DNA of 22,858 nt, from positions 1-22,858 of IMG/VR virus record IMGVR_UViG_3300035162_003288; one strand, written 5' to 3'. This stretch comes from a virus. The position numbers and the translations under genes were made by a program. The notes beneath the pieces are model-generated. The model saw only the letters and a program-made list of their open reading frames with translations. It was not told where the DNA came from and searched no databases. Below, in pieces: positions 1 through 4,292 of this stretch (positions are counted from its first letter, which is position 1; each line of letters starts with the position of its first letter).

Positions 1-676
1 CTGAAGCCCTTACAAGATCTAAACAGTTAGCCGCCTCAGCAAAAACATACATAGCTTGCTTCTCAGTAACAGTTGTATTGTACATCTCTCGCCATAGATC
101 TCGCTCCTTATCGAACACTTCAAGACACTTGACTATAACACGAGAAGCATGGTTGATGTCAAGATTGAGGGTGTGTCGCGCCTTGAACATAGTAGCAGTA
201 CCCCCAATAAAAACTTGACCATTCAAACAAGCCGCTTGCCTTGCTCCAACCGACATAATAAATGGGAAGCTACTATCAAAAGATGTAGTACCAAGTAGCT
301 CTAGAGTAGCTGTATCGCCGTCTGGAGTTGTATAGTTATGATTAGGTAGTGTATACCGTACAAAAGTTCTTGAGCCACTGTGACTCGTTTGGATGTTCTC
401 AGTGATGCCATCAGTATTCAAATCACTACGCATAATAATTGCACGTTGTGCATCAATCAAAGTCTTTGGTGCTACCGGCTTATACTTTTTACCGTGAACC
501 CCAAGCTCTTCCATAGTATCTGTGCGGACAACTGCAACCTTAGAAGATGGATGCCACTCACCATTCTCGTTAAAATACATTAGGGGTGCCGTTGCTACAT
601 CAAAACCAGCACCATCATAGCCTTTATCATAAAGACTAGTAGGACGATTAGAAAAAATAGGGCTTACATTATTCAT
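1..676 (-). CDS. DUF932-like protein (C-terminus beyond window)
   Basis: An open frame of 225 codons runs leftward off the window edge without a stop. The start is ATG at 676 with SD GGAG six bases upstream. The N-terminus (MNNVSPIFSN) leads into a segment with VHGKKYKPVAPKTLIDAQ, then TTSFDSSFPFIMSVGARQ, ACLNGQVF and FKARHTLNLD. That order resembles the DUF932 'phage/plasmid-like' family: a 'GxxYxPV' segment, a variable core, an 'R..C.NG' stretch, then a 'kHT' stretch and a long C-terminal helix. Function in that family is not established; members often lie in phage or plasmid accessory regions. It is the last visible gene of the leftward cluster, 25 bases after the 200-aa gene. The family call is from memory and has moderate confidence; the gene itself is secure. 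Confidence 0.7.
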   Translation of the reverse strand, partial: MNNVSPIFSNRPTSLYDKGYDGAGFDVATAPLMYFNENGEWHPSSKVAVVRTDTMEELGVHGKKYKPVAPKTLIDAQRAIIMRSDLNTDGITENIQTSHSGSRTFVRYTLPNHNYTTPDGDTATLELLGTTSFDSSFPFIMSVGARQAACLNGQVFIGGTATMFKARHTLNLDINHASRVIVKCLEVFDKERDLWREMYNTTVTEKQAMYVFAEAANCLDLVRAS

Positions 677-701
677 GATTTTCTCCAAGTAATTTAAGTT
701 T

Positions 702-1304
702 TTACACCATCAAATAATCATAATGAACTTTAGAAACTTCAAAGCCATCAGACCACTTTGGACTCTTAGTAGATAAATAATTACACCAAGTATCCCAAAG
801 ATTTTCAGTACCTATATTGTGACATATAGATATGTACTTGTTTATTTTATCATCCCTAATGTCTTTTGACTTTAAAGACTTAGGAAGTTTTAAAATCTTT
901 TCATCAATACCATACAGCCTAATGTTATGAAGGTCAATACAACCTACTAAACCTGCTGACAACTGACAAACAAAACCAGCCTTCACCATACCAAGCCCAT
1001 CAACACGTAAAAATATATTCATAAGAGAATATGCTTTATCAGTGTCAGACTTACTTGAGTTTATAACCGCAAGGTATTGATTGTGCATAAACGATTTACG
1101 TTTAGTTATATAGGTATAAGCTTTCCGTTTGTTTCCCCAAAGAAATCTAGAATCTATGCCGTTTACTTTTACATCTGCCATTTGTTTACCGACAGATACC
1201 CAAGGTTGTTGAATGCTCAAGACCACCATAGTAATTACATCTACTAGATTATCACTAGATTCTTTTGCGTAATCTTGGATTGCCTTTGCATGAATGTTAT
1301 ACAT
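702..1304 (-). CDS. Helix-hairpin-helix (HhH-GPD-like) phage protein
   Basis: 200-aa protein starting at ATG 1304 behind a strong SD (GGAGG, five bases spacing). Residues 99-111 read LRVDGLGMVKAGF, followed by CQLSAGLVGCIDLHNIRLYG to about 132. This matches the layout of the DNA-glycosylase HhH-GPD motif: a hairpin 'GxGxxKA', a helix, then a conserved Asp followed by a His two residues later ('vDtHv.R'). Here the Asp is D124 and the His is H126. It is shorter than bacterial glycosylases and I see no iron-sulphur cysteine cluster. It could be a base-excision enzyme, a structural HhH DNA-binding protein or a degenerate relative. The gene is preceded by a hairpin at 1357-1393, so it may be a separate transcription unit from the genes upstream. 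Confidence 0.72.
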   Translation of the reverse strand: MYNIHAKAIQDYAKESSDNLVDVITMVVLSIQQPWVSVGKQMADVKVNGIDSRFLWGNKRKAYTYITKRKSFMHNQYLAVINSSKSDTDKAYSLMNIFLRVDGLGMVKAGFVCQLSAGLVGCIDLHNIRLYGIDEKILKLPKSLKSKDIRDDKINKYISICHNIGTENLWDTWCNYLSTKSPKWSDGFEVSKVHYDYLMV

Positions 1305-1341
1305 ACCTACCTCCAGTTGATGGGACAGCCAAGCCCCGCCA

Positions 1342-1347
1342 ATTATA
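1342..1347 (-). promoter_or_regulatory. Possible -10 box for the 200-aa gene
   Basis: On the minus strand the bases read TATAAT, an exact -10 consensus, 38 bases before the ATG at 1304. No recognisable -35 hexamer lies 16-18 bases upstream (that position reads AAAGGG), so this may be chance in AT-rich DNA or a promoter needing an activator. Confidence 0.25.
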
Positions 1348-1356
1348 CGAAAGGAT

Positions 1357-1393
1357 CTTTAAAGCCCTTTCACTTCGTTTAAGGGCTTTAAAG
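1357..1393 (-). terminator. 13-bp perfect stem-loop between leftward genes
   Basis: CTTTAAAGCCCTT (1357-1369) pairs perfectly with AAGGGCTTTAAAG (1381-1393) around an 11-base loop; three more pairs (GGA/TCC) can form beyond one bulged base. It lies 11 bases after the stop of the 131-aa gene. On the minus strand the stem is followed by ATCCTTT rather than a clean T tract, so it may be a weak terminator, an RNA-processing site or an mRNA end stabiliser. Confidence 0.55.
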
Positions 1394-1404
1394 TCCTGAA
1401 GTAT

Positions 1405-1800
1405 CTAACCTATAACAACTACATTATAAGAGTCGATGTAGCTGTCAACCGCAGACACTAATTCTTTTATTTCAACATCTAAGTCCCAATCGATATCCCA
1501 GTACCCAGCCTCTTTTAATCTTGTTTTTAATTCTATACATTGATCACGATTTTTAGCAGACTCAGCATCATCATCTGAAAACTTATGGTGAAAAGAAATG
1601 CCACGTTCAATCGAACTACAACTCCAACTACTTCTATACTCGTGATCTCTATTGCCATAACGTAAACAAAATTCTAGATACCCTTTATAAAAAGGTTCAG
1701 AAGGCTTTTGCACAACCCAAACATCACAATACTCACCTTCAATGTCCATAGAAAATAAATAGTTTTGTTCTGGATGACGGCATTCGTTTATGTATTCCAT
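1405..1800 (-). CDS. Hypothetical 131-aa phage protein
   Basis: I chose the ATG at 1800 (MEYINECRHPEQ) because AGGA lies eight bases upstream. An in-frame ATG 13 codons earlier has no comparable SD and would overlap the preceding gene. The protein is acidic and rich in aromatic residues. It has a central DVWVVQKPSEPFYKGYLEF segment and a C-terminal helical part (residues about 85-125) with ELKTRLKEAGYWDIDWDLDV. The alternating pattern at the start suggests a small alpha/beta fold. I do not recognise the family. The SD overlaps the stop codon of the upstream 59-aa gene, so the two are probably translationally coupled. A stem-loop follows its stop codon. Confidence 0.65.
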   Translation of the reverse strand: MEYINECRHPEQNYLFSMDIEGEYCDVWVVQKPSEPFYKGYLEFCLRYGNRDHEYRSSWSCSSIERGISFHHKFSDDDAESAKNRDQCIELKTRLKEAGYWDIDWDLDVEIKELVSAVDSYIDSYNVVVIG

Positions 1801-1810
1801 AATATTATTC

Positions 1811-1990
1811 CTATGAGTGAGTATATCCATCAGTCTCAATGGCGAGCCACATAGTATTCCAAGGTACTATGACTGCACCATCCATACAAAAACCAAGCTT
1901 AACTGTACGTCTAAATTGTATATATGTTAAATCTGATCCACGATTCCATACATTAAACAGTGAGCGGCGCTGTTCTTTTGTTAGTATCAT
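1811..1990 (-). CDS. Small conserved phage protein, 59 aa
   Basis: ATG at 1990 is preceded by AGAGG with seven bases spacing. The protein begins MILTKEQRRSLFNVWNRG and ends in VPWNTMWLAIETDGYTHS. The 'LTKEQR...R', 'TYIQFRRTV' and C-terminal 'MWLAIEtDGYTHS' elements look like a small protein I have seen repeatedly in phage genomes, always without known function. The order of a basic helical N-terminus, a 'FRR' segment and a Trp-rich tail suggests a compact folded domain that may bind a phage or host protein or nucleic acid; this is inference. It ends with TAG inside the SD of the 131-aa gene. Confidence 0.7.
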   Translation of the reverse strand: MILTKEQRRSLFNVWNRGSDLTYIQFRRTVKLGFCMDGAVIVPWNTMWLAIETDGYTHS

Positions 1991-2006
1991 TACTACACCT
2001 CTGTAT

Positions 2007-2111
2007 TTATAATCCAGCTATCACAACAACTATTGCCACAACTGTTACAATATAACAGCCAGCCAATACAAGTGCCCTAGATTCTCTATACTTAGCTTCA
2101 ACGTGTGTCAT
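2007..2111 (-). CDS. 34-aa single-pass membrane protein
   Basis: A short frame starting at ATG 2111 with SD AGGAG eight bases upstream. The SD lies within the last codons (GAG GAG) of the 61-aa gene. The product has a charged N-terminus (MTHVEAKYRESR) and then a continuous hydrophobic stretch (ALVLAGCYIVTVVAIVVVIAGL) to the end, long enough to span a membrane once. The predicted topology is N-terminus in the cytoplasm. Small one-helix phage proteins can act in lysis, superinfection exclusion or host membrane modulation, but nothing here separates these. The strong SD and tight packing (two bases after the previous stop, 16 bases before the next start) argue that it is translated. Confidence 0.6.
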   Translation of the reverse strand: MTHVEAKYRESRALVLAGCYIVTVVAIVVVIAGL

Positions 2112-2113
2112 TT

Positions 2114-2299
2114 TTATAGCTCCTCTGGAGTGTTAGACTTGACAATTACTTTATATCCCAAAGACTTAATTAGTTTTATTACATAAGGCGTTAGAGTTTT
2201 AGTATCTGCTATCTCAGTAAAACTAATAGCGTTGGAACAAACAGGATAGATATAATCTACCCCGTAGTTATTTCGCATTTCGACTGTAATACTATTCAC
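2114..2299 (-). CDS. Small conserved phage protein with KTLT motif, 61 aa
   Basis: The start is GTG at 2299 (MNSITVEMRNNYG), overlapping the stop of the previous gene by four bases (GTGA), with GGAGG seven bases upstream. The protein has NNYGVDYIYPVCSNA, then FTEIADTKTLTPYVI and a C-terminal LIKSLGYKVIV strand. This layout recalls a small alpha/beta protein frequent in marine phages, of unknown function. The helix-strand order (tKTLT..vi..IK.LGY.v.V) suggests a compact beta-alpha fold. It is part of the chain of overlapping leftward genes. Confidence 0.7.
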   Translation of the reverse strand: MNSITVEMRNNYGVDYIYPVCSNAISFTEIADTKTLTPYVIKLIKSLGYKVIVKSNTPEEL

Positions 2300-2460
2300 T
2301 TGTCTTCCTCCGCATATTTTCTATATCGCTCCACGTGCGCCTTGAATTGTTCATCATCCATAAGGGCTGTAATAGTTAATATGTCTACGTTCTGATAGTT
2401 CGGACTATTCTGAATACTCTCTAAGAGTTTCCATTCGGTTGAGTCGTATCGTGTATTCAT
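2296..2460 (-). CDS. Hypothetical 54-aa protein
   Basis: I place the start at ATG 2460 (MNTRYDSTEWKLLE). AGGA lies about eight bases upstream. The frame stays open further back, but that extension would run through the hairpin at 2495-2512 and into the neighbouring gene. The protein is acidic and probably helical, with NVDILTITALMDDEQFKAHVERY and a charged C-terminus KYAEEDK. The stop TGA overlaps the GTG start of the 61-aa gene, indicating coupling. Family unknown. Confidence 0.6.
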   Translation of the reverse strand: MNTRYDSTEWKLLESIQNSPNYQNVDILTITALMDDEQFKAHVERYRKYAEEDK

Positions 2461-2494
2461 AATATTTATCCTGTGTGAGAGAGAGAGGTTGAAA

Positions 2495-2512
2495 GCCCCG
2501 CCGAAACGGGGC
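2495..2512 (-). terminator. GC-rich stem-loop after the 167-aa gene
   Basis: GCCCCG (2495-2500) and CGGGGC (2507-2512) form a perfect 6-bp GC stem with a six-base loop, 9 bases beyond the stop codon of the leftward 167-aa gene. On the minus strand it is followed by TTTCAACC and then a CT repeat, so the U tract is short. It could partly terminate transcription and lower expression of the small genes downstream. Confidence 0.5.
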
Positions 2513-2521
2513 GATATAATA

Positions 2522-3025
2522 TTACTCGCTGTCGGGTGTCTCTGTGATGTGAGCCATGATGATATCCAGCTTGGCATCCATTGTCGCCATTCGCTTTGTA
2601 TGTTCTTTTGAAGTCTCTTCAAGTTGGGACACTCGGCCTGTAATCTTTTCAAAGTGATCTTTGAAGTCACCGGCTGACATCTCCGATGGCTTCGGAGTCG
2701 CCTTAGTTTTAACGGGTGTCGCCTTGGGCTTGGGTGTCGCCTTAGCTTTAGCCGTAGGCTTTTTGGCGGTGATCATCTTAGTGAACTTCGTTGGCACCTT
2801 TTCACCGGCCTTCCAAGTATCAATGTCCCCCATAGTTATGGGAGTCTCTGAATGCTCTGCATTCCACTTGAGCATCACCGCAGGATAGATCTTCGATAGA
2901 CCATAAACCTCCTTCGGAGTGTCGGCTTCAAGCTGAGCAAAATGACGCCCGATGAAGTATATCTGCTTTGCAGTAGCGTTTGAGTTACGGTCAGTAAACT
3001 GGATGGCACGATCTGAATTACTCAT
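2522..3025 (-). CDS. Hypothetical protein with Lys/Pro/Ala linker and C-terminal coiled coil, 167 aa
   Basis: I chose ATG 3025 (MSNSDRAIQFTDRN) because GGAG lies six bases upstream. The frame extends 50 more codons upstream, but that stretch lacks an SD and holds a promoter-like element. Residues about 17-33 (ATAKQIYFIGRHFAQLE) resemble the 'ATxKQ' helical start seen in several phage DNA-metabolism proteins. Residues about 85-115 form a low-complexity hinge of alternating Lys, Pro, Ala and Thr (KATPKPKATPVKTKATPKP). Residues about 118-160 form heptad-like helices (FEKITGRVSQLEETSKEHTK). This suggests a small N-terminal domain tethered to an oligomerising tail. The basic hinge could bind nucleic acid. 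As the first gene of the leftward cluster after the long structured leader it is a candidate early protein. Function unknown. Confidence 0.65.
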   Translation of the reverse strand: MSNSDRAIQFTDRNSNATAKQIYFIGRHFAQLEADTPKEVYGLSKIYPAVMLKWNAEHSETPITMGDIDTWKAGEKVPTKFTKMITAKKPTAKAKATPKPKATPVKTKATPKPSEMSAGDFKDHFEKITGRVSQLEETSKEHTKRMATMDAKLDIIMAHITETPDSE

Positions 3026-3094
3026 ATGTATCTCCGTTAGGGCTTTGCCCCGTAATGATGAGTTGACCGAGGCGACCATCGCCAAGGCCATTAC

Positions 3095-3124
3095 AGTAAA
3101 GGCACAGCCCTTGAAATTTGTCAA
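3095..3124 (-). promoter_or_regulatory. Secondary leftward promoter candidate
   Basis: On the minus strand TTGACA (3119-3124) is followed after 18 bases by TTTACT (3095-3100). The -35 is exact and the -10 is a fair match. Transcription would start about 60 bases before ATG 3025. Confidence 0.35.
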
Positions 3125-3185
3125 CGTCTTTCCCCGCGCATTATGCGATTGTGAAAGAGCGTATGACACGATCATAGGCGCTTAC

Positions 3186-3207
3186 TTGAGATTCTTCGGA
3201 GTCTCAA
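3186..3207. repeat. 9-bp hairpin with UUCG tetraloop
   Basis: TTGAGATTC and GAGTCTCAA pair over nine positions (one G-T) around TTCG closed by C-G, the classic extra-stable cUUCGg loop in rightward RNA. On the leftward strand the loop reads CGAA, which is less special. A second small stem (3210-3224) followed by four T residues adjoins it on the plus strand. Confidence 0.6.
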
Positions 3208-3247
3208 ATAATACTGTAAGTATTTTTTGTTAGGCTGTTGAAATCTA

Positions 3248-3268
3248 TAGAGTTCTTTGAGAACTCTA
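3248..3268. repeat. 9-bp perfect hairpin
   Basis: TAGAGTTCT and AGAACTCTA pair perfectly around the three-base loop TTG. A run of seven A residues (3268-3274) follows on the plus strand, which is a T7 run entering the hairpin in leftward RNA. Confidence 0.65.
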
Positions 3269-3277
3269 AAAAAATTC

Positions 3278-3297
3278 AGAAGGTTTTAAAGTCTTCT
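3278..3297 (-). terminator. Weak terminator-like stem competing with the 3294-3314 hairpin
   Basis: On the minus strand AGAAG (3297-3293) can pair with CTTCT (3282-3278), followed three bases later by seven T residues (3274-3268). The upstream arm shares bases 3294-3297 with the 9-bp hairpin 3294-3314, so the two structures exclude one another. The stem is only five pairs and AT-rich, so terminator function is uncertain. Confidence 0.3.
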
Positions 3298-3314
3298 AGT
3301 TTTGTAAACTAGAA
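3294..3314. repeat. 9-bp perfect hairpin
   Basis: TTCTAGTTT and AAACTAGAA pair perfectly around the loop TGT. In leftward RNA this would form before the stem at 3278-3297 and block it, the topology of an anti-terminator. Confidence 0.65.
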
Positions 3315-3330
3315 AATCTGTGGCGGGGGC

Positions 3331-3354
3331 TTAAAAATCTTTATAGATTTTTAA
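3331..3354. repeat. 10-bp perfect AT-rich hairpin
   Basis: TTAAAAATCT (3331-3340) pairs perfectly with AGATTTTTAA (3345-3354) around TTAT. It sits next to a GC-rich GGCGGGGGC stretch (3322-3330). Confidence 0.65.
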
Positions 3355-3392
3355 ATATTTTGAAGTCTGGGAGAGGATCGGGATAGTATTAT

Positions 3393-3410
3393 AAAACTCT
3401 AGAGAGTTTT
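3393..3410. repeat. Short-loop inverted repeat
   Basis: AAAACTCT and AGAGTTTT are perfect complements separated by AG; as RNA, seven pairs with a four-base loop. It overlaps the stop codon of a possible leftward 13-codon leader ORF. Confidence 0.6.
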
Positions 3411-3440
3411 CAAGGCGTGTAGGGGTACGCAGGTGCCCAT
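3399..3440 (-). CDS. Possible 13-aa leader peptide
   Basis: On the minus strand ATG at 3440 follows a very strong purine SD (GGGGGAGGGGG, four bases spacing from the GGAGG core) and encodes MGTCVPLHALKTL before TAG. It lies about 135 nt into the predicted leftward transcript, and its stop falls within the inverted repeat 3393-3410, as expected for a leader peptide that senses translation. It is so short that chance is a real possibility. Confidence 0.2.
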   Translation of the reverse strand: MGTCVPLHALKTL

Positions 3441-3581
3441 GCCCCCTCCCCCGTATATATACTCATGCTTCTACATTTCTAAAGATTCTGGATGTCAACC
3501 AGTTTGTCGCCCCACTTCAAAGACTTTAAAGGTGGTAGGCGGCTATGCAGATATATATGTACCCGGTGGGCTACATAATCT

Positions 3582-3610
3582 ATTATATACTTGGATTCTT
3601 GTTTTGTCAA
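3582..3610 (-). promoter_or_regulatory. Leftward sigma70-type promoter, perfect consensus
   Basis: On the minus strand TTGACA (3605-3610), 17 bases, TATAAT (3582-3587): both hexamers and the spacing match the housekeeping consensus exactly. The start site should be near 3575, giving a leader of about 550 nt before ATG 3025. It should be read by host RNA polymerase and so is a likely early promoter. Confidence 0.75.
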
Positions 3611-3661
3611 GGCTTATGCCAACTATTACCAAACATCAATGTATATATTACTTGACAAAAC
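3601..3661. repeat. 11-bp inverted repeat spanning both -35 boxes
   Basis: GTTTTGTCAAG (3601-3611) and CTTGACAAAAC (3651-3661) are perfect reverse complements 39 bases apart. Each arm contains the -35 hexamer of one divergent promoter plus five extra bases. The extra symmetry beyond TTGACA could be a paired operator or a shared promoter duplication. Confidence 0.65.
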
Positions 3662-3680
3662 TCTATATCACCTATATACT
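3652..3680 (+). promoter_or_regulatory. Rightward sigma70-type promoter driving terS
   Basis: TTGACA (3652-3657), 17 bases, TATACT (3675-3680). The start site should fall at about 3687-3689, that is at or one or two bases before the ATG of the small terminase gene, so the mRNA would be leaderless. A further 6-bp inverted repeat (CTATAT 3663-3668 / ATATAG 3681-3686) surrounds the -10. Confidence 0.7.
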
Positions 3681-3688
3681 ATATAGTT

Positions 3689-4081
3689 ATGAATAAAGAA
3701 TTAACTATAAAACAACAATCTTTCTTGGATCACCTTGTTACTTGTAACGGTGATACTAAGCAGGCCGCTGATTTAGCGGGGTATGCTGATGGCTCATATA
3801 CATCCGTAGTTAAAGCTCTTAAAACAGAAATAATAGAACTAGCTGAGAATATATTAGCACAGAATGCCCCCAAAGCTTCTCTAAAGCTTGTTGAGGTTAT
3901 GGATAGCAGTAACCCCATACCACAAGCTAACGTCCGTCTACAGGCCGCACAGACGCTCCTAGACCGTGTTGGCATAGGCAAGACAGATAAACTAGATGTA
4001 AACTTGCAAAACTCTAATGGCCTCTTTATACTACCAGCAAAAGAAGAGGTAGTGATAGAAGCTCAATATGAAGAGGCGTAG
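3689..4081 (+). CDS. terS: Terminase small subunit (putative)
   Basis: 130-aa protein placed directly before the large terminase. The N-terminal part (LTIKQQSFLDHLVTCNGD, then TKQAADLAGYADGSYTSVVK) is the helix-turn-helix layout of small terminases: 'LT.kQ..F...', an alanine-rich recognition region with AGY, then a helix. The middle (LKLVEVMDSSNPIPQANVRL, then QAAQTLLDRVGIGK) is helical and typical for subunit oligomerisation, and the C-terminus is acidic. Small terminases bind the packaging site on concatemeric DNA and regulate the large subunit. No SD precedes the ATG, and the promoter places transcription initiation at this codon, so translation is probably leaderless. The gene overlaps the next one by 14 bases. 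Confidence 0.75.
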   Translation: MNKELTIKQQSFLDHLVTCNGDTKQAADLAGYADGSYTSVVKALKTEIIELAENILAQNAPKASLKLVEVMDSSNPIPQANVRLQAAQTLLDRVGIGKTDKLDVNLQNSNGLFILPAKEEVVIEAQYEEA

Positions 4082-4292
4082 CAGTAGTACCATCCCATTT
4101 GGTTATAAACTAATGGAAGATGGAGAACATCTAGAAGAAATAGAAGTAGAACTAAAAGCTCTTAACAAGATTGTGCCGCTATTGAAAAATAATGTTTTAT
4201 CTTTACGTGAAGCGGCTAATTGGTTAGAGTATGATACAAACAGAACTATATCGCATACTGGTTTAAAGAAGATTGTAGATCGTTATGAATGA
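4068..4292 (+). CDS. Small recombinase-domain-like protein between terminase genes, 74 aa
   Basis: The sequence IPFGYKLMEDGEHLE, then ALNKIVPLLKNNVLSLREAA, NWLEYDTNRTISHTGLKKIV resembles the DNA-binding 'recombinase' domain of large serine recombinases: 'P.GY....dg..l...' followed by 'v..i......g.S.r.ia..Ln...' . The catalytic resolvase domain is absent, so this cannot be an active recombinase on its own. Standing between and overlapping both terminase genes (14 bases with terS, 8 bases with terL), it may be a DNA-binding packaging cofactor or recognise the cut site. This role is inference from position. The SD is weak, so translation is probably coupled to terS. Confidence 0.68.
   Translation: MKRRSSSTIPFGYKLMEDGEHLEEIEVELKALNKIVPLLKNNVLSLREAANWLEYDTNRTISHTGLKKIVDRYE

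Larger units (their letters stand above)
3026..3688. other. Hairpin-rich divergent control region without ordinary genes
   Basis: These 663 bases separate the leftward and rightward gene sets. I find no convincing long gene on either strand. The region holds a divergent promoter pair at its right end, a run of perfect short-loop hairpins between 3186 and 3410, a GC-rich patch (about 3421-3443), and a secondary leftward promoter candidate at 3095-3124. A tRNA was looked for and not found. It could be a transcription control region, a structured leader, a replication start, or several of these. Confidence 0.75.

Noticed and set aside
380-583. Rightward 67-codon frame
   Set aside because: Lies wholly opposite the DUF932-like gene, with no SD and no family-like sequence.
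2461-2670. N-terminal extension of the 54-aa gene
   Set aside because: It would run through the 2495-2512 hairpin and the neighbouring gene; ATG 2460 has its own SD.
3026-3175. 50-codon N-terminal extension of the 167-aa gene, including a hydrophobic segment
   Set aside because: No SD at the upstream ATG, while ATG 3025 has a good one; a promoter-like element lies inside it.
3210-3228. Rightward intrinsic terminator
   Set aside because: Stem of six AT-rich pairs with four T residues, but no rightward gene or promoter is seen upstream of it; kept only as part of the hairpin cluster.
3493-3498. Third leftward -35 box (TTGACA)
   Set aside because: The hexamer 17 bases downstream (TGTAGA) is a poor -10, so no promoter is claimed.
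3400-3600. tRNA gene in the control region
   Set aside because: No cloverleaf, no T-loop GTTCGA-type motif and no acceptor pairing on either strand.
3433-3696. Rightward 87-codon frame across the control region
   Set aside because: Covers both promoters, overlaps the terS start in another frame, has no SD, and its Tyr/Cys-rich composition mirrors the AT-rich DNA.
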